In this document: in pieces, positions 1-8,291 of the stretch | Layout of the letters: every line of letters starts with the position of its first letter | Position numbering within the stretch: position 1 is the first letter of the stretch | Assembly: GCF_020524325.1 (NCBI RefSeq) | Contig: NZ_JAIVKY010000007.1 | Location: 62,001-126,000, forward strand | DNA: 64,000 nucleotides | Source: Sutcliffiella horikoshii | GTDB taxonomy: Bacteria > Bacillota > Bacilli > Bacillales > Bacillaceae_I | Direction of reading: 5' to 3' | Program-made: the position numbers and the translations under genes | The notes under the pieces: model-generated | Seen by the model: only the letters and a program-made list of their open reading frames with translations | Databases searched by the model: none | Told to the model about the DNA's origin: nothing

Positions 1-619
1 ATAAGAAAATATAGGTAGATGATACCTGTAACGGCGTACCTAGGATTCCATCTGTTGTAAAGAACATAGATTGAATCAATTGTTCGAGACTAAGCCCTCT
101 ATGAATAAGCATTCCCGGCATGTATGGACCGAAAAGCGCGTAAACCATAAATACGACGGCGATAATGGTAATTGGTAAGCCAATTGCACGTCTTGTTGCT
201 TCAATAACTAAGAGGATGGCCAAGCCACCAATAACAGCTTGGGCGGAAGTGATGCTTCCAATCTGTTGAACTAACGTATCATAGTAAACAGGCCAATACC
301 CGCATACAACAACAGTCAATCCAACTAAAATATAATCATACCAAGCAATTTTTGTTTTATTTCCACCTTTTCTGGCTGGAAATAGCAAGAATATCAAGGT
401 CAAAGCAAAACCTAAGTGAACAGTACGTTGTAGGTATGCGGTAAGCTGACCAAATATTCCTGTATATAGTTGAAAAAGGGAAAAGGCAATCAACATAAAG
501 AAGACAACTTTTGCTGCGTAACCGGTAAGGTTTCTTGTTTGTGCATCCGGATCGTACTTCTCAAGCAACTTTTCTTGTTCTTCAGCCGTTAATTCCAGAC
601 GGTCGTTTTTTTCACTCAT
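1..619 (-). CDS. TRAP transporter fused permease, TAXI type (5' part only)
   Basis: This is the N-terminal part (about 206 residues) of a large membrane protein that runs off the left edge. The ATG at 619 follows the DUF1850 gene with an 8-nt overlap. A charged cytoplasmic start (MSEKNDRLELTAEEQ) leads into several hydrophobic helices. Together with the upstream DUF1850 and TAXI receptor genes this is the standard order of a TAXI TRAP system, in which the fused 4TM/12TM permease imports an organic solute using an ion gradient. The substrate cannot be told from sequence. The gene is complete as far as visible and has no frameshift. Confidence 0.85.
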   Translation of the reverse strand, partial: MSEKNDRLELTAEEQEKLLEKYDPDAQTRNLTGYAAKVVFFMLIAFSLFQLYTGIFGQLTAYLQRTVHLGFALTLIFLLFPARKGGNKTKIAWYDYILVGLTVVVCGYWPVYYDTLVQQIGSITSAQAVIGGLAILLVIEATRRAIGLPITIIAVVFMVYALFGPYMPGMLIHRGLSLEQLIQSMFFTTDGILGTPLQVSSTYIFL

Positions 620-1139
620 GAATTTTCATTCCTTTCATATACTGCCATAATGTCAACTGTTTTACTCTTACATTATACCAGTCTCCTGGAGTAAAGTATT
701 CGTTGAACCATACCATCTTTTCTCCATTCTCGCCCCAGGCAAGGCGGTTCTTGGAAACGGTTTTTCCGTTTCGGACATTCATGGAGGAGAATACATTATT
801 TAAATCTCTTATATGATATTTTCCATCTTCATATACAAATTCTTCTCCCTCTTCCGCATTTGATGGCATGCCTATCCCGAATTCTTCATAAATTATTTCT
901 GTTTGCACGATGTCGTGATCATCTCGCACCTTATACTTTTCCACCACATCTGTTAAATGGATGGAGTGGGTAAAGATGATTTGAAATGTCTCTTCTTCAT
1001 CTATGGGGAGGAATGCTTGTATTTGTTCGGTGTTTTGTACATGGAAAACTAGCGCGGTTCGAAATGGGACCAAAAAAAGGCCCAATAAGAGTAATACGGT
1101 TGTAGAGGATAAAATAATAGCAATAACTTTCTTTTTCAT
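612..1139 (-). CDS. DUF1850 domain protein, TRAP-associated
   Basis: A 175-residue protein with one N-terminal membrane segment or signal (residues 5-25) and an otherwise soluble extracytoplasmic region. DUF1850 proteins are repeatedly found between TAXI receptors and fused TRAP permeases, exactly as here, so a role in that transporter is inferred; the biochemical role is not known. An AGGTGGG ribosome site sits just before the ATG at 1139. The gene overlaps the permease start by 8 nt, which suggests translational coupling. Confidence 0.8.
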   Translation of the reverse strand: MKKKVIAIILSSTTVLLLLGLFLVPFRTALVFHVQNTEQIQAFLPIDEEETFQIIFTHSIHLTDVVEKYKVRDDHDIVQTEIIYEEFGIGMPSNAEEGEEFVYEDGKYHIRDLNNVFSSMNVRNGKTVSKNRLAWGENGEKMVWFNEYFTPGDWYNVRVKQLTLWQYMKGMKIHE

Positions 1140-1177
1140 GGTAACCCACCTAAAAATGGCTAATAGCCGCTCATAAA

Positions 1178-1221
1178 TAAAAAAGAAGGACCGACAGCAT
1201 AATGAAAATTAAGTGTCGGCC
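1178..1221 (-). terminator. Hairpin plus U-tract between TAXI receptor and DUF1850
   Basis: On the minus strand the arms at 1214-1221 and 1189-1196 pair over 8 bp with one G-U, followed by CTTCTTTTTT. It lies inside the operon, so it probably acts as a partial terminator that leaves receptor mRNA in excess over permease mRNA, a common pattern in binding-protein-dependent importers. Confidence 0.6.
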
Positions 1222-1243
1222 AAATTGGTCCTGTTAACTATAA

Positions 1244-2224
1244 TTAATCTAATAGACCTTCTTCTTTAAAGTACTTCTCAGCACCAGGGTGGAAGTCGAT
1301 ACCAATTCCATCTGTTGCTGTTTCAAGTGTGATGAATTCACCCTTAGCGTGGGAAATTGCATCTGTATTTTCATAGATTGCTTTTGTGATTTTGTAAACT
1401 AGATCTTCAGAAAGATCTTTGGATACTGCCAACATCGCAAGTACCGCTACTGTGTTTACTTCATTGTCCATGCCGTAAGTTCCAGCTGGAATTGTATTTG
1501 CAGCATAGTAAGGGTATTTTTCTACCAACTCATCTACTTTTTCTTGAGCAATTGGGACAATGCTTACAGGGTTAGTAGCGGACAAACCGTCAACTGCACC
1601 TGTTGGAGTACCAGAAGTGATGAAAGCTGCATCGATGTTACCATCTTGGATTCCACCAGTAGACTCACCAAAGTCTAGGTTTTGAGCATCGATATCATCC
1701 ATTGTCATGCCGTGGATTTCAAGGATTTGCTCTGCATTGATGTAAGTACCTGAACCAGGAGCACCTACAGAAACTTTTTTCCCTTTCAAATCTTCTACAC
1801 TAGTAATTCCAGAGTCAGCAAGTGTTACAATTTGAACGGTTTCTGGATATAGAGATCCAAGTGCCAAGACATTGTCAACTGCTTTCCCTTCAAATGCGTT
1901 CGTACCTTCTACAGCATTAGCCATAACGTCTGTTTGTACGAAAGCGATTTCTGCTTCACCCTCAGCTAGAGCTACTACATTATCAGCAGAAGCATTGGAA
2001 GAAACAGCGTCCGTTTGGATACCAGTTTCATCAGTAATTACCTTAGCCATTGCGCCACCAAGCGGATAGTATGTACCACTCGTTCCACCTGTCAGCATGC
2101 TCATCAATTTCGGATCTTCACTGCCGCCTTCTCCGCTAGAATCATTATCTCCGCCGCCACATGCAGCTAAGAATAATGATAAAACTAGAACCATAGATAA
2201 GGCTAAGAAACTATTCTTTTTCAT
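1244..2224 (-). CDS. TAXI family TRAP solute-binding lipoprotein
   Basis: The start at 2224 is chosen over an upstream in-frame start at 2287 because a GGGGGAG ribosome site precedes it and the signal peptide begins there. The product has a lipobox (LFLAAC), a low-complexity G/D/S/E linker and the TAXI motif TGGTSGTYYPLGG, then a periplasmic-binding-protein-type fold. Being Gram-positive, the receptor is lipid-anchored outside the membrane and hands substrate to the TRAP permease encoded downstream. The ligand of TAXI receptors is usually a dicarboxylate or amino acid; it cannot be assigned here. Confidence 0.9.
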   Translation of the reverse strand: MKKNSFLALSMVLVLSLFLAACGGGDNDSSGEGGSEDPKLMSMLTGGTSGTYYPLGGAMAKVITDETGIQTDAVSSNASADNVVALAEGEAEIAFVQTDVMANAVEGTNAFEGKAVDNVLALGSLYPETVQIVTLADSGITSVEDLKGKKVSVGAPGSGTYINAEQILEIHGMTMDDIDAQNLDFGESTGGIQDGNIDAAFITSGTPTGAVDGLSATNPVSIVPIAQEKVDELVEKYPYYAANTIPAGTYGMDNEVNTVAVLAMLAVSKDLSEDLVYKITKAIYENTDAISHAKGEFITLETATDGIGIDFHPGAEKYFKEEGLLD

Positions 2225-2414
2225 CGAACTCCCCCTAAATAATAATTTAACATCTCTTATTTTACAGATGTTACGGCGATTTATCAAATATTAACCCAGT
2301 ATTTAGGGGATTTACTGTTATAATCACGGGTTATTGTACATGTGTGTGCTACTACACTTTGACTCTATCGTGATAAAATAAAGCAAATAGTAAAGAGTGG
2401 AGCGTGCGCGATTT

Positions 2415-3350
2415 ATGAGAATTACAAATATCCTTTTTACAGGTAGATTGGTTAAGGAGTTAGAGAGGTTATTGAATGCGGAGGATAAGTTAGTGGAACG
2501 TAATCTGCGCTTTATTGCTGAGGATGATGTTTCGGTGGAGGATTTAGATTGGGCGGATGCTTATGTGGGATTTCAGCCAGTCGAGAGTTTTCACTTTGGA
2601 AGTGTTAAGTGGGTACATTCGCTCGGGGCTGGGGTCGATCGTTACATGGCGCTGAACGGCGATTGGCCGGCGGTTGTTCTTTTAACCAGAACGATTACTT
2701 CATTTGGACGAAAAATTGGGGAGTATACGCTAAGTTATATGTTGAAAGAATTACAACATCACGATACGTTTCGTAATCAGCAGAAGCGTGGAGATTGGAA
2801 AATGGTTGCCCCTCGTGCCTTGGATGAAATGAAGGTAGTCATTTTCGGCACAGGAGAGATTGGCCTAGAGCTGGCTAGAATTCTAGCGTTTTTTGGCGTG
2901 CAGGTGATTGGTGTATCCCGCAGTGGGGCAGACAAGGATCACTTTTGTAAGGTGATGTCATTGAAAGAGGTTAGTTTAACGAAGGCGGACTTTATCATAA
3001 ATACTTTGCCGTTGACCAAGGAGACGAAGGGTTTGTTTGATGAGCGTTTTTTTGGTCAGATGAATCAAGCGGTGTTTATCAATGTGGGAAGAGGGGCGAC
3101 CGTCGATCATGGAGCCTTGTTGAATGCATTGGAAAGTGGTGGGCTTAAAGCCGCAGTTCTAGATGTATTTGAAGAGGAACCGTTACCTGCTTGGAGTCCC
3201 TTGTGGAGCCACCCAGGCGTGACGATTACCCCGCATATTTCTGCAATAACGACGCCTGAAGAAGCGGTGGTGTGTTTTTTGGAGACGTTGGAGGCTGTGG
3301 AGAGCGGAGTGAAGTTAAGGAATCGTGTGGATGTTGGGCGGGGGTATTGA
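2415..3350 (+). CDS. D-2-hydroxyacid dehydrogenase (phosphoglycerate dehydrogenase-like)
   Basis: About 311 residues with the D-isomer 2-hydroxyacid dehydrogenase layout: a nucleotide-binding GTGEIGLELAR loop near residue 145, the NTLPLT segment, INVGRG, a DVFEEEPL motif, and a late His in HPGVTITPHIS as the likely acid/base. It should reduce or oxidise a 2-oxo/2-hydroxy acid with NAD(P). GTG 2397 is in frame but its ribosome site is poor; ATG 2415 has GGAG about 10 nt upstream and is preferred. It is divergent from the TRAP operon. The substrate is unknown. Confidence 0.85.
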   Translation: MRITNILFTGRLVKELERLLNAEDKLVERNLRFIAEDDVSVEDLDWADAYVGFQPVESFHFGSVKWVHSLGAGVDRYMALNGDWPAVVLLTRTITSFGRKIGEYTLSYMLKELQHHDTFRNQQKRGDWKMVAPRALDEMKVVIFGTGEIGLELARILAFFGVQVIGVSRSGADKDHFCKVMSLKEVSLTKADFIINTLPLTKETKGLFDERFFGQMNQAVFINVGRGATVDHGALLNALESGGLKAAVLDVFEEEPLPAWSPLWSHPGVTITPHISAITTPEEAVVCFLETLEAVESGVKLRNRVDVGRGY

Positions 3351-3362
3351 GTGGGAGGAATG

Positions 3363-3573
3363 AGAGCTTCTATATGCCAGAAAGCTCGAGGAAACCAGGC
3401 GTTCGGTAAAATAGAAGGCCTCTATATGCCCGAAGGCCCGAGGAAACAGAGTGTTCGGTAAAATAGGAGGCTTCTATATGCCCGAAGGCTCGAGGAAACC
3501 AAGTATTCGGTAGAATAGAAAGCTAATAGATGCCCCAACACCCGCCAAATCCATTCATAAAGTCTAATAGCCC
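3363..3573 (+). repeat. 52-bp tandem repeat array A (4 units)
   Basis: Units begin at 3366, 3418, 3470 and 3522, an exact 52-bp period. Each carries CTATATGCCCGAAGGC-like sequence followed by CGAGGAAAC and TTCGGTA. The fourth unit is decayed. No good coding frame crosses it. It lies just after a plus-strand gene, as do two related arrays at 11899 and 60403. Confidence 0.9.
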
Positions 3574-3864
3574 CCCTCTTCCGCCACATAAAACCAAAAA
3601 TCCAGGTTTCATTTTCCAAATAATGTGCTATTTAATAAGTAGTGCTTTTCGTCCGGTAGGGTGTAAATCGACTTACATAGGACATTCAAACTCAAATATC
3701 ACAAATTAGTATAAATTACCCATCTGTACCAATGTAAAAATAAATAGTTTTCACCATTTTGGTATTTTTCTTCCATGTTATAGTAAAAGGTGTTGAGAAA
3801 TAAACAAAGCCCAATCAGCCTCCACTATAGAGGCTCACTATAAAATAAATACATTCTTTATGAG
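3574..3864. other. Non-coding stretch upstream of ywqH-like gene
   Basis: AT-rich DNA with no convincing gene. There is a possible TATAGT -10 box at 3779-3784 with only a weak -35, and a short leader hairpin AGCCTC/GAGGCT at 3817-3835 just before the DUF5082 gene. Neither was strong enough to assign a function. Confidence 0.4.
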
Positions 3865-3873
3865 GTGATGAAC

Positions 3874-4239
3874 TTGTCTATCGCATATTACAATGCCCTG
3901 CTCAGGGAAAAGCAGCAGCATCTTCAGCGTCTCCAAGACTGTGAAGGTAAACTGAGGGGAAAACAACAGGAGTTTGCTAGTTTTAGAGCTTCTGTCACAC
4001 GGCCGGAACTTTCCTCGTTCACTTGGCAGGGGACACTTGCCAACCGATTTGAAGACATCCGGACAAATGGAATGCTTCATTATTATTCAGAAATGGAGCA
4101 AAGCCAATTCAGTCAAATCTTCTCAGGTATTGAAAATAAAATTCAACAACTTCTTCGTGACATCAATTCACTTAAACAGACCATCGCTTCATTAGAGTTG
4201 CAACTAGCAGAAGAACGAGCTGCCAATCGATACAATTAA
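3874..4239 (+). CDS. DUF5082 (YwqH-like) helical protein of LXG/T7SS loci
   Basis: A protein of about 121 residues, almost entirely alpha-helical and heptad-rich (LREKQQHLQRL; IQQLLRDINSLKQ), like B. subtilis YwqH. In that family it is encoded before a DUF5344 protein and an LXG toxin exported by the type VII (Esx/YukAB) machine. TTG 3874 is preferred because GAGGTG lies 6 nt upstream; GTG 3865 and ATG 3868 overlap that site. Here the DUF5344 partner follows, but no LXG toxin or immunity gene does. Confidence 0.75.
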   Translation: MSIAYYNALLREKQQHLQRLQDCEGKLRGKQQEFASFRASVTRPELSSFTWQGTLANRFEDIRTNGMLHYYSEMEQSQFSQIFSGIENKIQQLLRDINSLKQTIASLELQLAEERAANRYN

Positions 4240-4257
4240 ACCAATGGAGGTCTCCAA

Positions 4258-4536
4258 ATGAGTACAGAAATAAAAATAAAGAAAAGTGAGATAGAGCAGG
4301 CCTTAGCACAAATGAAATCCTCCTCAGAAGCTCTAACATCCCCTTTTCCCTCTTCAATAGGTAGCGGCAACCGGTTAGATGTCGTTAATAAGTTAAATGA
4401 AATAAACCGCACATTAGAACAACTGACAGAAAACTATAAGGCCCTCTTGCTTCATAATGAAGAGATGACGAGACAGTCTGTAGAACAGATGGTGGAAAAG
4501 GACCAAGAGCTGTCCTCCAAAATGCTGATTCGGTAG
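4258..4536 (+). CDS. DUF5344 (YwqI-like) small helical protein
   Basis: A 92-residue helical protein, WXG100-sized, with a conserved-looking MSTEIKIKKSEIEQALAQM start and a GSGNRLDVVNKLNEINR middle. A GGAGGT ribosome site precedes the ATG. It matches B. subtilis YwqI in size and in its place after a YwqH-like gene. Family members are thought to bind the N-terminal domain of an LXG toxin and target it to type VII secretion. Since the transcript ends at the terminator at 4574, this pair is an orphan unless a toxin lies elsewhere. Confidence 0.75.
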   Translation: MSTEIKIKKSEIEQALAQMKSSSEALTSPFPSSIGSGNRLDVVNKLNEINRTLEQLTENYKALLLHNEEMTRQSVEQMVEKDQELSSKMLIR

Positions 4537-4573
4537 CTAGACAAACAAAATTTTTATACGAAACAAAAACAGA

Positions 4574-4606
4574 AAAAGCAAGGTCCCTCTTGGGCCTCGC
4601 TTTTTG
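4574..4606. terminator. Bidirectional terminator
   Basis: Arms AGCAAGGTCC and GGGCCTCGCT pair (with G-U or mismatches) around a short loop, flanked by A-rich and T-rich tracts. It sits 38 bp past the YwqI-like stop and just before the stop of the convergent PH-domain operon, so it can serve both. Confidence 0.75.
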
Positions 4607-4611
4607 AGACT

Positions 4612-6078
4612 CTATGAAACCCTCTCCCGCCTAACCAACCGCTTCCTTTTCCCTCTAAACCAGTTATAAAACTCCCCGGCTTCCTCTTTTGACACACCGT
4701 TCAGTTCACTAATATGAAGTGGGTTTGCACGGTTTTGAAAATGTAGAGTGGCAATCCCGAACTTGCGTTGCAGCCAGGAATGTTCGACAGATACTTCTTG
4801 AATCCGGTTATAGTTGGTGATGAATGTTTCGTTTGTGATCCCGCCTTTTCGAATCTGGACGGTGTTTCCTTGTCGAAGGTAGCTGGTGAAAAAGTAATCC
4901 AGCACACGTGTGATCAGTGAGATAGCAAAGACAATGCCAGCAGCCCAAAGCCATTCTTTTTTGAAAAAGAAAAGACCGACAGCTGTAATGATTGTAACGT
5001 AGTACGGCACTAAGAGTTTGTACCATAGCACTTTGATTGGAAAACGTTCCATTTCCTCTTGAATCGGATAGTGAGGTAATAGTGTTTCCAGCAGTAAGTA
5101 AGCTTCGTGTTTTGGCATGAAAGGATAGAGGGAGCTTGTTTCTTGCTCCTCTGTTTTCATTTCCCCAACACTGATGAGCTTGATGGATGCAAGCCCAAGC
5201 ACACGTTTTAGCAGTGATTGTTCGACCACAATGGCTTGTACTTTCTCTTTGGAAATAGTAAAGCTACTTGTGCTGCCAACCCCTTTTTTTATATAAATAC
5301 GCTCAGCGTCATCGCTGATTTCGTAGTTTCCATATTTGATGGTTGTCTGCAAATAGCCGATGCCGACTGAGAGTAACATGGCCAGCACAAAAAGGATGAT
5401 CAACATCCACCAATGGAGAAGCAAGTAGTCAAATGCGCCTTCAGCGGTGTCCTCGATATCGAAAAAATCGGCTAGGTTGAAATAGATGGTGGTTAGCAAC
5501 GGAAAGATCGCCAAAAAGCTTAACGATGTGAAGGAGGCTTTAAATAACTCCTTTTTATTCGAGCGGAAGTGGACCGTTTTCTCGTCACCATATTCTATCT
5601 CATTTTGGTCAACTTCACCCTCTGAAGGGGCTTTATCTAACAATCTTGATAGGATTCGTTCTTTTTCAGAGACGGTCAATACCGGAAAACTTACAGCGGA
5701 ACCTTCTACTGTTGTCCCTGTTTCCAAGGTCAAAGAAGTCAGGCCAAACCATTTATGGATAAAGGTTGTCTTTGAATAATGGTTCTGAATTTTGCCAAAG
5801 GAAACAGTGCGCTGTTCTTTAACGAACACTCCTTCTTTTAGCACAAAAGAATCCCCGACAACTTCATAACGGTAAAGAAACCACTTCAGTACGATGACAA
5901 TCAACGTCCACGCAATACCTATCAAGAATAGGTAACGTCCCCATACGATCCACTCGGAAGTAGAATTGATTTTCAACACAAAAAGAAAGAGGAAGATGGC
6001 GATGGAATTTTTCAGTAGAGCAAAAACTTCAACGGCTATCCAAGCAGGATGGAACCTTTTGACCTCTTGTGACATCAT
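4612..6078 (-). CDS. PH-domain (DUF304/bPH_2) membrane protein, YdbT-like
   Basis: A 488-residue membrane protein with repeated blocks of two hydrophobic helices followed by a soluble bacterial-PH (DUF304) domain (for example the segments around VVGDSFVLKEGVF, YEISDDAERIYIKKG and VQIRKGGITNE). This is the YdbT architecture; the partner gene upstream is YdbS-like. In B. subtilis the ydbST pair is SigW-linked and contributes to resistance to membrane-active bacteriocins; no SigW site was verified here. A GGAGG ribosome site precedes 6078, and the gene overlaps its partner by 4 nt. Confidence 0.8.
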   Translation of the reverse strand: MMSQEVKRFHPAWIAVEVFALLKNSIAIFLFLFVLKINSTSEWIVWGRYLFLIGIAWTLIVIVLKWFLYRYEVVGDSFVLKEGVFVKEQRTVSFGKIQNHYSKTTFIHKWFGLTSLTLETGTTVEGSAVSFPVLTVSEKERILSRLLDKAPSEGEVDQNEIEYGDEKTVHFRSNKKELFKASFTSLSFLAIFPLLTTIYFNLADFFDIEDTAEGAFDYLLLHWWMLIILFVLAMLLSVGIGYLQTTIKYGNYEISDDAERIYIKKGVGSTSSFTISKEKVQAIVVEQSLLKRVLGLASIKLISVGEMKTEEQETSSLYPFMPKHEAYLLLETLLPHYPIQEEMERFPIKVLWYKLLVPYYVTIITAVGLFFFKKEWLWAAGIVFAISLITRVLDYFFTSYLRQGNTVQIRKGGITNETFITNYNRIQEVSVEHSWLQRKFGIATLHFQNRANPLHISELNGVSKEEAGEFYNWFRGKRKRLVRRERVS

Positions 6079-6590
6079 TCTTCCTCCCTTTCTGTCAGGT
6101 CACTCTCTTTAACTTTGGCTAGGTGGGCAATCTCTGCTTTTAACCGCTTTGCCTTTTCTTCAGGGATTGCAGGTATGGTGTGTTGGGTCGTAGTGGTGCC
6201 TATTATCAGGTTGAAAAGTCCAAATTTCCTCATGATGGGACCTTGCTCTGTTCGAACAAACTCCACTTTTTCCATTGGGACCAATGTATGACTTTCATTC
6301 CACTTGCCGTTTTTCATTTGGACAAAGTCTTCATCGATCTCATAACGCCAAGTTTTTTGAAGAAAAACCGGTTCTATAAAAATAGAATAAATTGCTGATA
6401 GGATGATAATGCCAAGGAATATATAAAGGGGAATTTGGATCCAGCCATACCACTGAAAGATCTCGCTGCAGTAAAGTAAGATGCCTAAAACGATAATGGC
6501 GATACCGTGGCCAATAGTATAGGAGATACGCCAGACTTGTACAGCTTGATTTGCTATTTTCTCGCTTGGTTCTTTAATGGTTATATACAT
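6075..6590 (-). CDS. PH-domain membrane protein, YdbS-like
   Basis: About 171 residues with two N-terminal transmembrane helices (residues 25-70) and one DUF304 PH domain (WRYEIDEDFVQM onward). ATG 6590 is preferred over GTG 6599, because the AGGAG lies 1 nt before the GTG but about 10 nt before the ATG. It overlaps the YdbT-like gene by 4 nt (ATGA), so the two are co-translated and probably form a membrane complex. The function is inferred only from the ydbST pairing. Confidence 0.8.
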   Translation of the reverse strand: MYITIKEPSEKIANQAVQVWRISYTIGHGIAIIVLGILLYCSEIFQWYGWIQIPLYIFLGIIILSAIYSIFIEPVFLQKTWRYEIDEDFVQMKNGKWNESHTLVPMEKVEFVRTEQGPIMRKFGLFNLIIGTTTTQHTIPAIPEEKAKRLKAEIAHLAKVKESDLTEREEE

Positions 6591-6715
6591 TATTTTCACG
6601 CTCCTATCCTATATACGAAACAGGCATAAAGATAGTTTCAGGAAAATAAGTTACCTGGTTAGGGAGAACCTTTAAAGGGAATAAAAAGCAAAACGGCTAA
6701 ATAGGAGGAGAAAGA

Positions 6716-8113
6716 ATGTTACTGAAGTATTTTTATGACGAAGGTTTGGCGCAAGCTTCTTACATGATTGGATGCCAAGCGTCCAAGGAAGCATTCATCA
6801 TTGATCCGGCGAGGAATATCCTGCCCTACATAGATGCCTCAACAAAAGAGGGGCTTCGTATTGTGGGAGCGTTGGAAACCCATATTCACGCTGATTTTGT
6901 GGCAGGGTCAAGGGAATTAGCCAAGCGCTTAGGTGCGAAAATGTATCTCTCAGATGAAGGAGATAAGGATTGGAAATATGAAAATATAAGTGACCTTCCT
7001 CATCAATTAGTGAAGGATGGGGATGAAATAAAGCTTGGGAATATTTTGTTTCAAGTGTTGCATACGCCAGGTCATACACCGGAAAGCCTTTCTTTTTTAG
7101 TAACAGATGGCGGAGCGAAAACAGAACATCCTATGGGTATCTTTACAGGTGATTTCGTATTTGTCGGCGATGTCGGCAGACCGGATCTTTTGGAAAAATC
7201 CGCCCAAAAGAAAGGTACAGCTGATAAGGGGGCAAAAGATATGTATGCCTCTTTAGCTAAATTTAAGGATCTCCCGGATTATGTACAAGTGTGGCCAGGT
7301 CATGGGGCTGGAAGTGCTTGTGGAAAAGCTTTAGGGGCCATTCCTTCTTCCACTGTTGGCTATGAAAAACAAGTGAATTGGGCATTTCAGCATGATGATT
7401 TTGAGAGCTTTGCGTCTGAGCTGTTGGAAGGCCAGCCGGAACCTCCCAAATATTTTGGCGTCATGAAGCAAGTAAATAAAGTTGGGCCAAACTTCACTTT
7501 AGATCTACGAAGGCCAGAACGATTGGATGACATAAATGTTTTAACGAAGAAAATAAAAGAAGGCGCACAGGTCATTGATACTCGGGAAGCGGCCCTCTTT
7601 TCAAAAGAACATATTGAGGGAACAATCAACATCCCATTTAACCAGGCTTTTACTAATTGGGCTGGCTGGATTATTAACTATGAAGAACCTCTCTACTTGT
7701 TGGCTGATCCTGACAAGTTTGATGAAATACAGAGAGCGCTTCAATCCATAGGAATCGATAATCTCCACTTTTACATGGAAGTGGACCTTGCCATTCGAAT
7801 GACATCCCAACTTGAATCCTATCATGATATTACACCACTAGAGGCGAAAGAATTGCTTTCGGAAGGAGCGCAAGTTATTGATGTAAGGCATGATTCAGAG
7901 TGGAAGAGTGGGCATATTGAAGGCGCAAAACATATGATGCTGGGCACCTTGCTTGATAGGCTAGATGAGGTGCCGGAAAATCGTCCGCTTATTATTCAGT
8001 GTGGTTCTGGAGTAAGGTCCGCGATTGCAACTAGTCTGTTGCAGGCAAAAGGGGTGAAGGATGTCCGTAATATGCTTGGTGGCTATGCAAGATGGCAGAA
8101 GGATATCCAATGA
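6716..8113 (+). CDS. CstB-like persulfide dioxygenase-rhodanese fusion
   Basis: A 465-residue protein in three parts. Residues 1-250 form a metallo-beta-lactamase-fold dioxygenase with THIHADF (H56, H58, D60), HTPGHT (H116, H120), TGD (D146) and PGHG (H196). Residues about 275-355 are a rhodanese-like domain without catalytic Cys (LLADPDK in the loop). Residues 370-465 are an active-type rhodanese with C429 in QCGSGVRS. S. aureus CstB has the same order; it oxidises persulfides and makes thiosulfate, detoxifying sulfide. The sixth position of the HxHxDH motif is Phe61. An AGGAGGAG site precedes the ATG. It is monocistronic. Confidence 0.88.
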   Translation: MLLKYFYDEGLAQASYMIGCQASKEAFIIDPARNILPYIDASTKEGLRIVGALETHIHADFVAGSRELAKRLGAKMYLSDEGDKDWKYENISDLPHQLVKDGDEIKLGNILFQVLHTPGHTPESLSFLVTDGGAKTEHPMGIFTGDFVFVGDVGRPDLLEKSAQKKGTADKGAKDMYASLAKFKDLPDYVQVWPGHGAGSACGKALGAIPSSTVGYEKQVNWAFQHDDFESFASELLEGQPEPPKYFGVMKQVNKVGPNFTLDLRRPERLDDINVLTKKIKEGAQVIDTREAALFSKEHIEGTINIPFNQAFTNWAGWIINYEEPLYLLADPDKFDEIQRALQSIGIDNLHFYMEVDLAIRMTSQLESYHDITPLEAKELLSEGAQVIDVRHDSEWKSGHIEGAKHMMLGTLLDRLDEVPENRPLIIQCGSGVRSAIATSLLQAKGVKDVRNMLGGYARWQKDIQ

Positions 8114-8120
8114 AATGGAT

Positions 8121-8157
8121 GAAGGTGTAGTCAGTAAAACTGGTTGCGCCTTTTTTT
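8121..8157 (+). terminator. Rho-independent terminator after CstB-like gene
   Basis: Arms GGTGTAGTCAGT and ACTGGTTGCGCC pair with several G-U pairs across an AAA loop and run straight into TTTTTTT. Confidence 0.8.
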
Positions 8158-8207
8158 ACGTTTCACGTGGAACACAAATAAATTTTGAGAAAATGTTCAA
8201 AATAGTA

Positions 8208-8260
8208 TTGACTTGAAAATGATTATCATTACAATAGTTAATGAGATTGATTATCATTTC
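8208..8260 (+). promoter_or_regulatory. Fur-controlled SigA promoter of ferric-iron binding protein
   Basis: A -35 TTGACT (8208-8213), 16-bp spacer and -10 TACAAT (8230-8235). Two Fur-box-like inverted repeats overlap it: one at 8214-8232 inside the spacer and -10, the other at 8242-8260 over the start-site region, each containing GATTATCATT. Iron-loaded Fur bound here would block RNA polymerase. Confidence 0.88.
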
Positions 8261-8291
8261 TAATGAATTACATACATAAGGAGTGTACATA

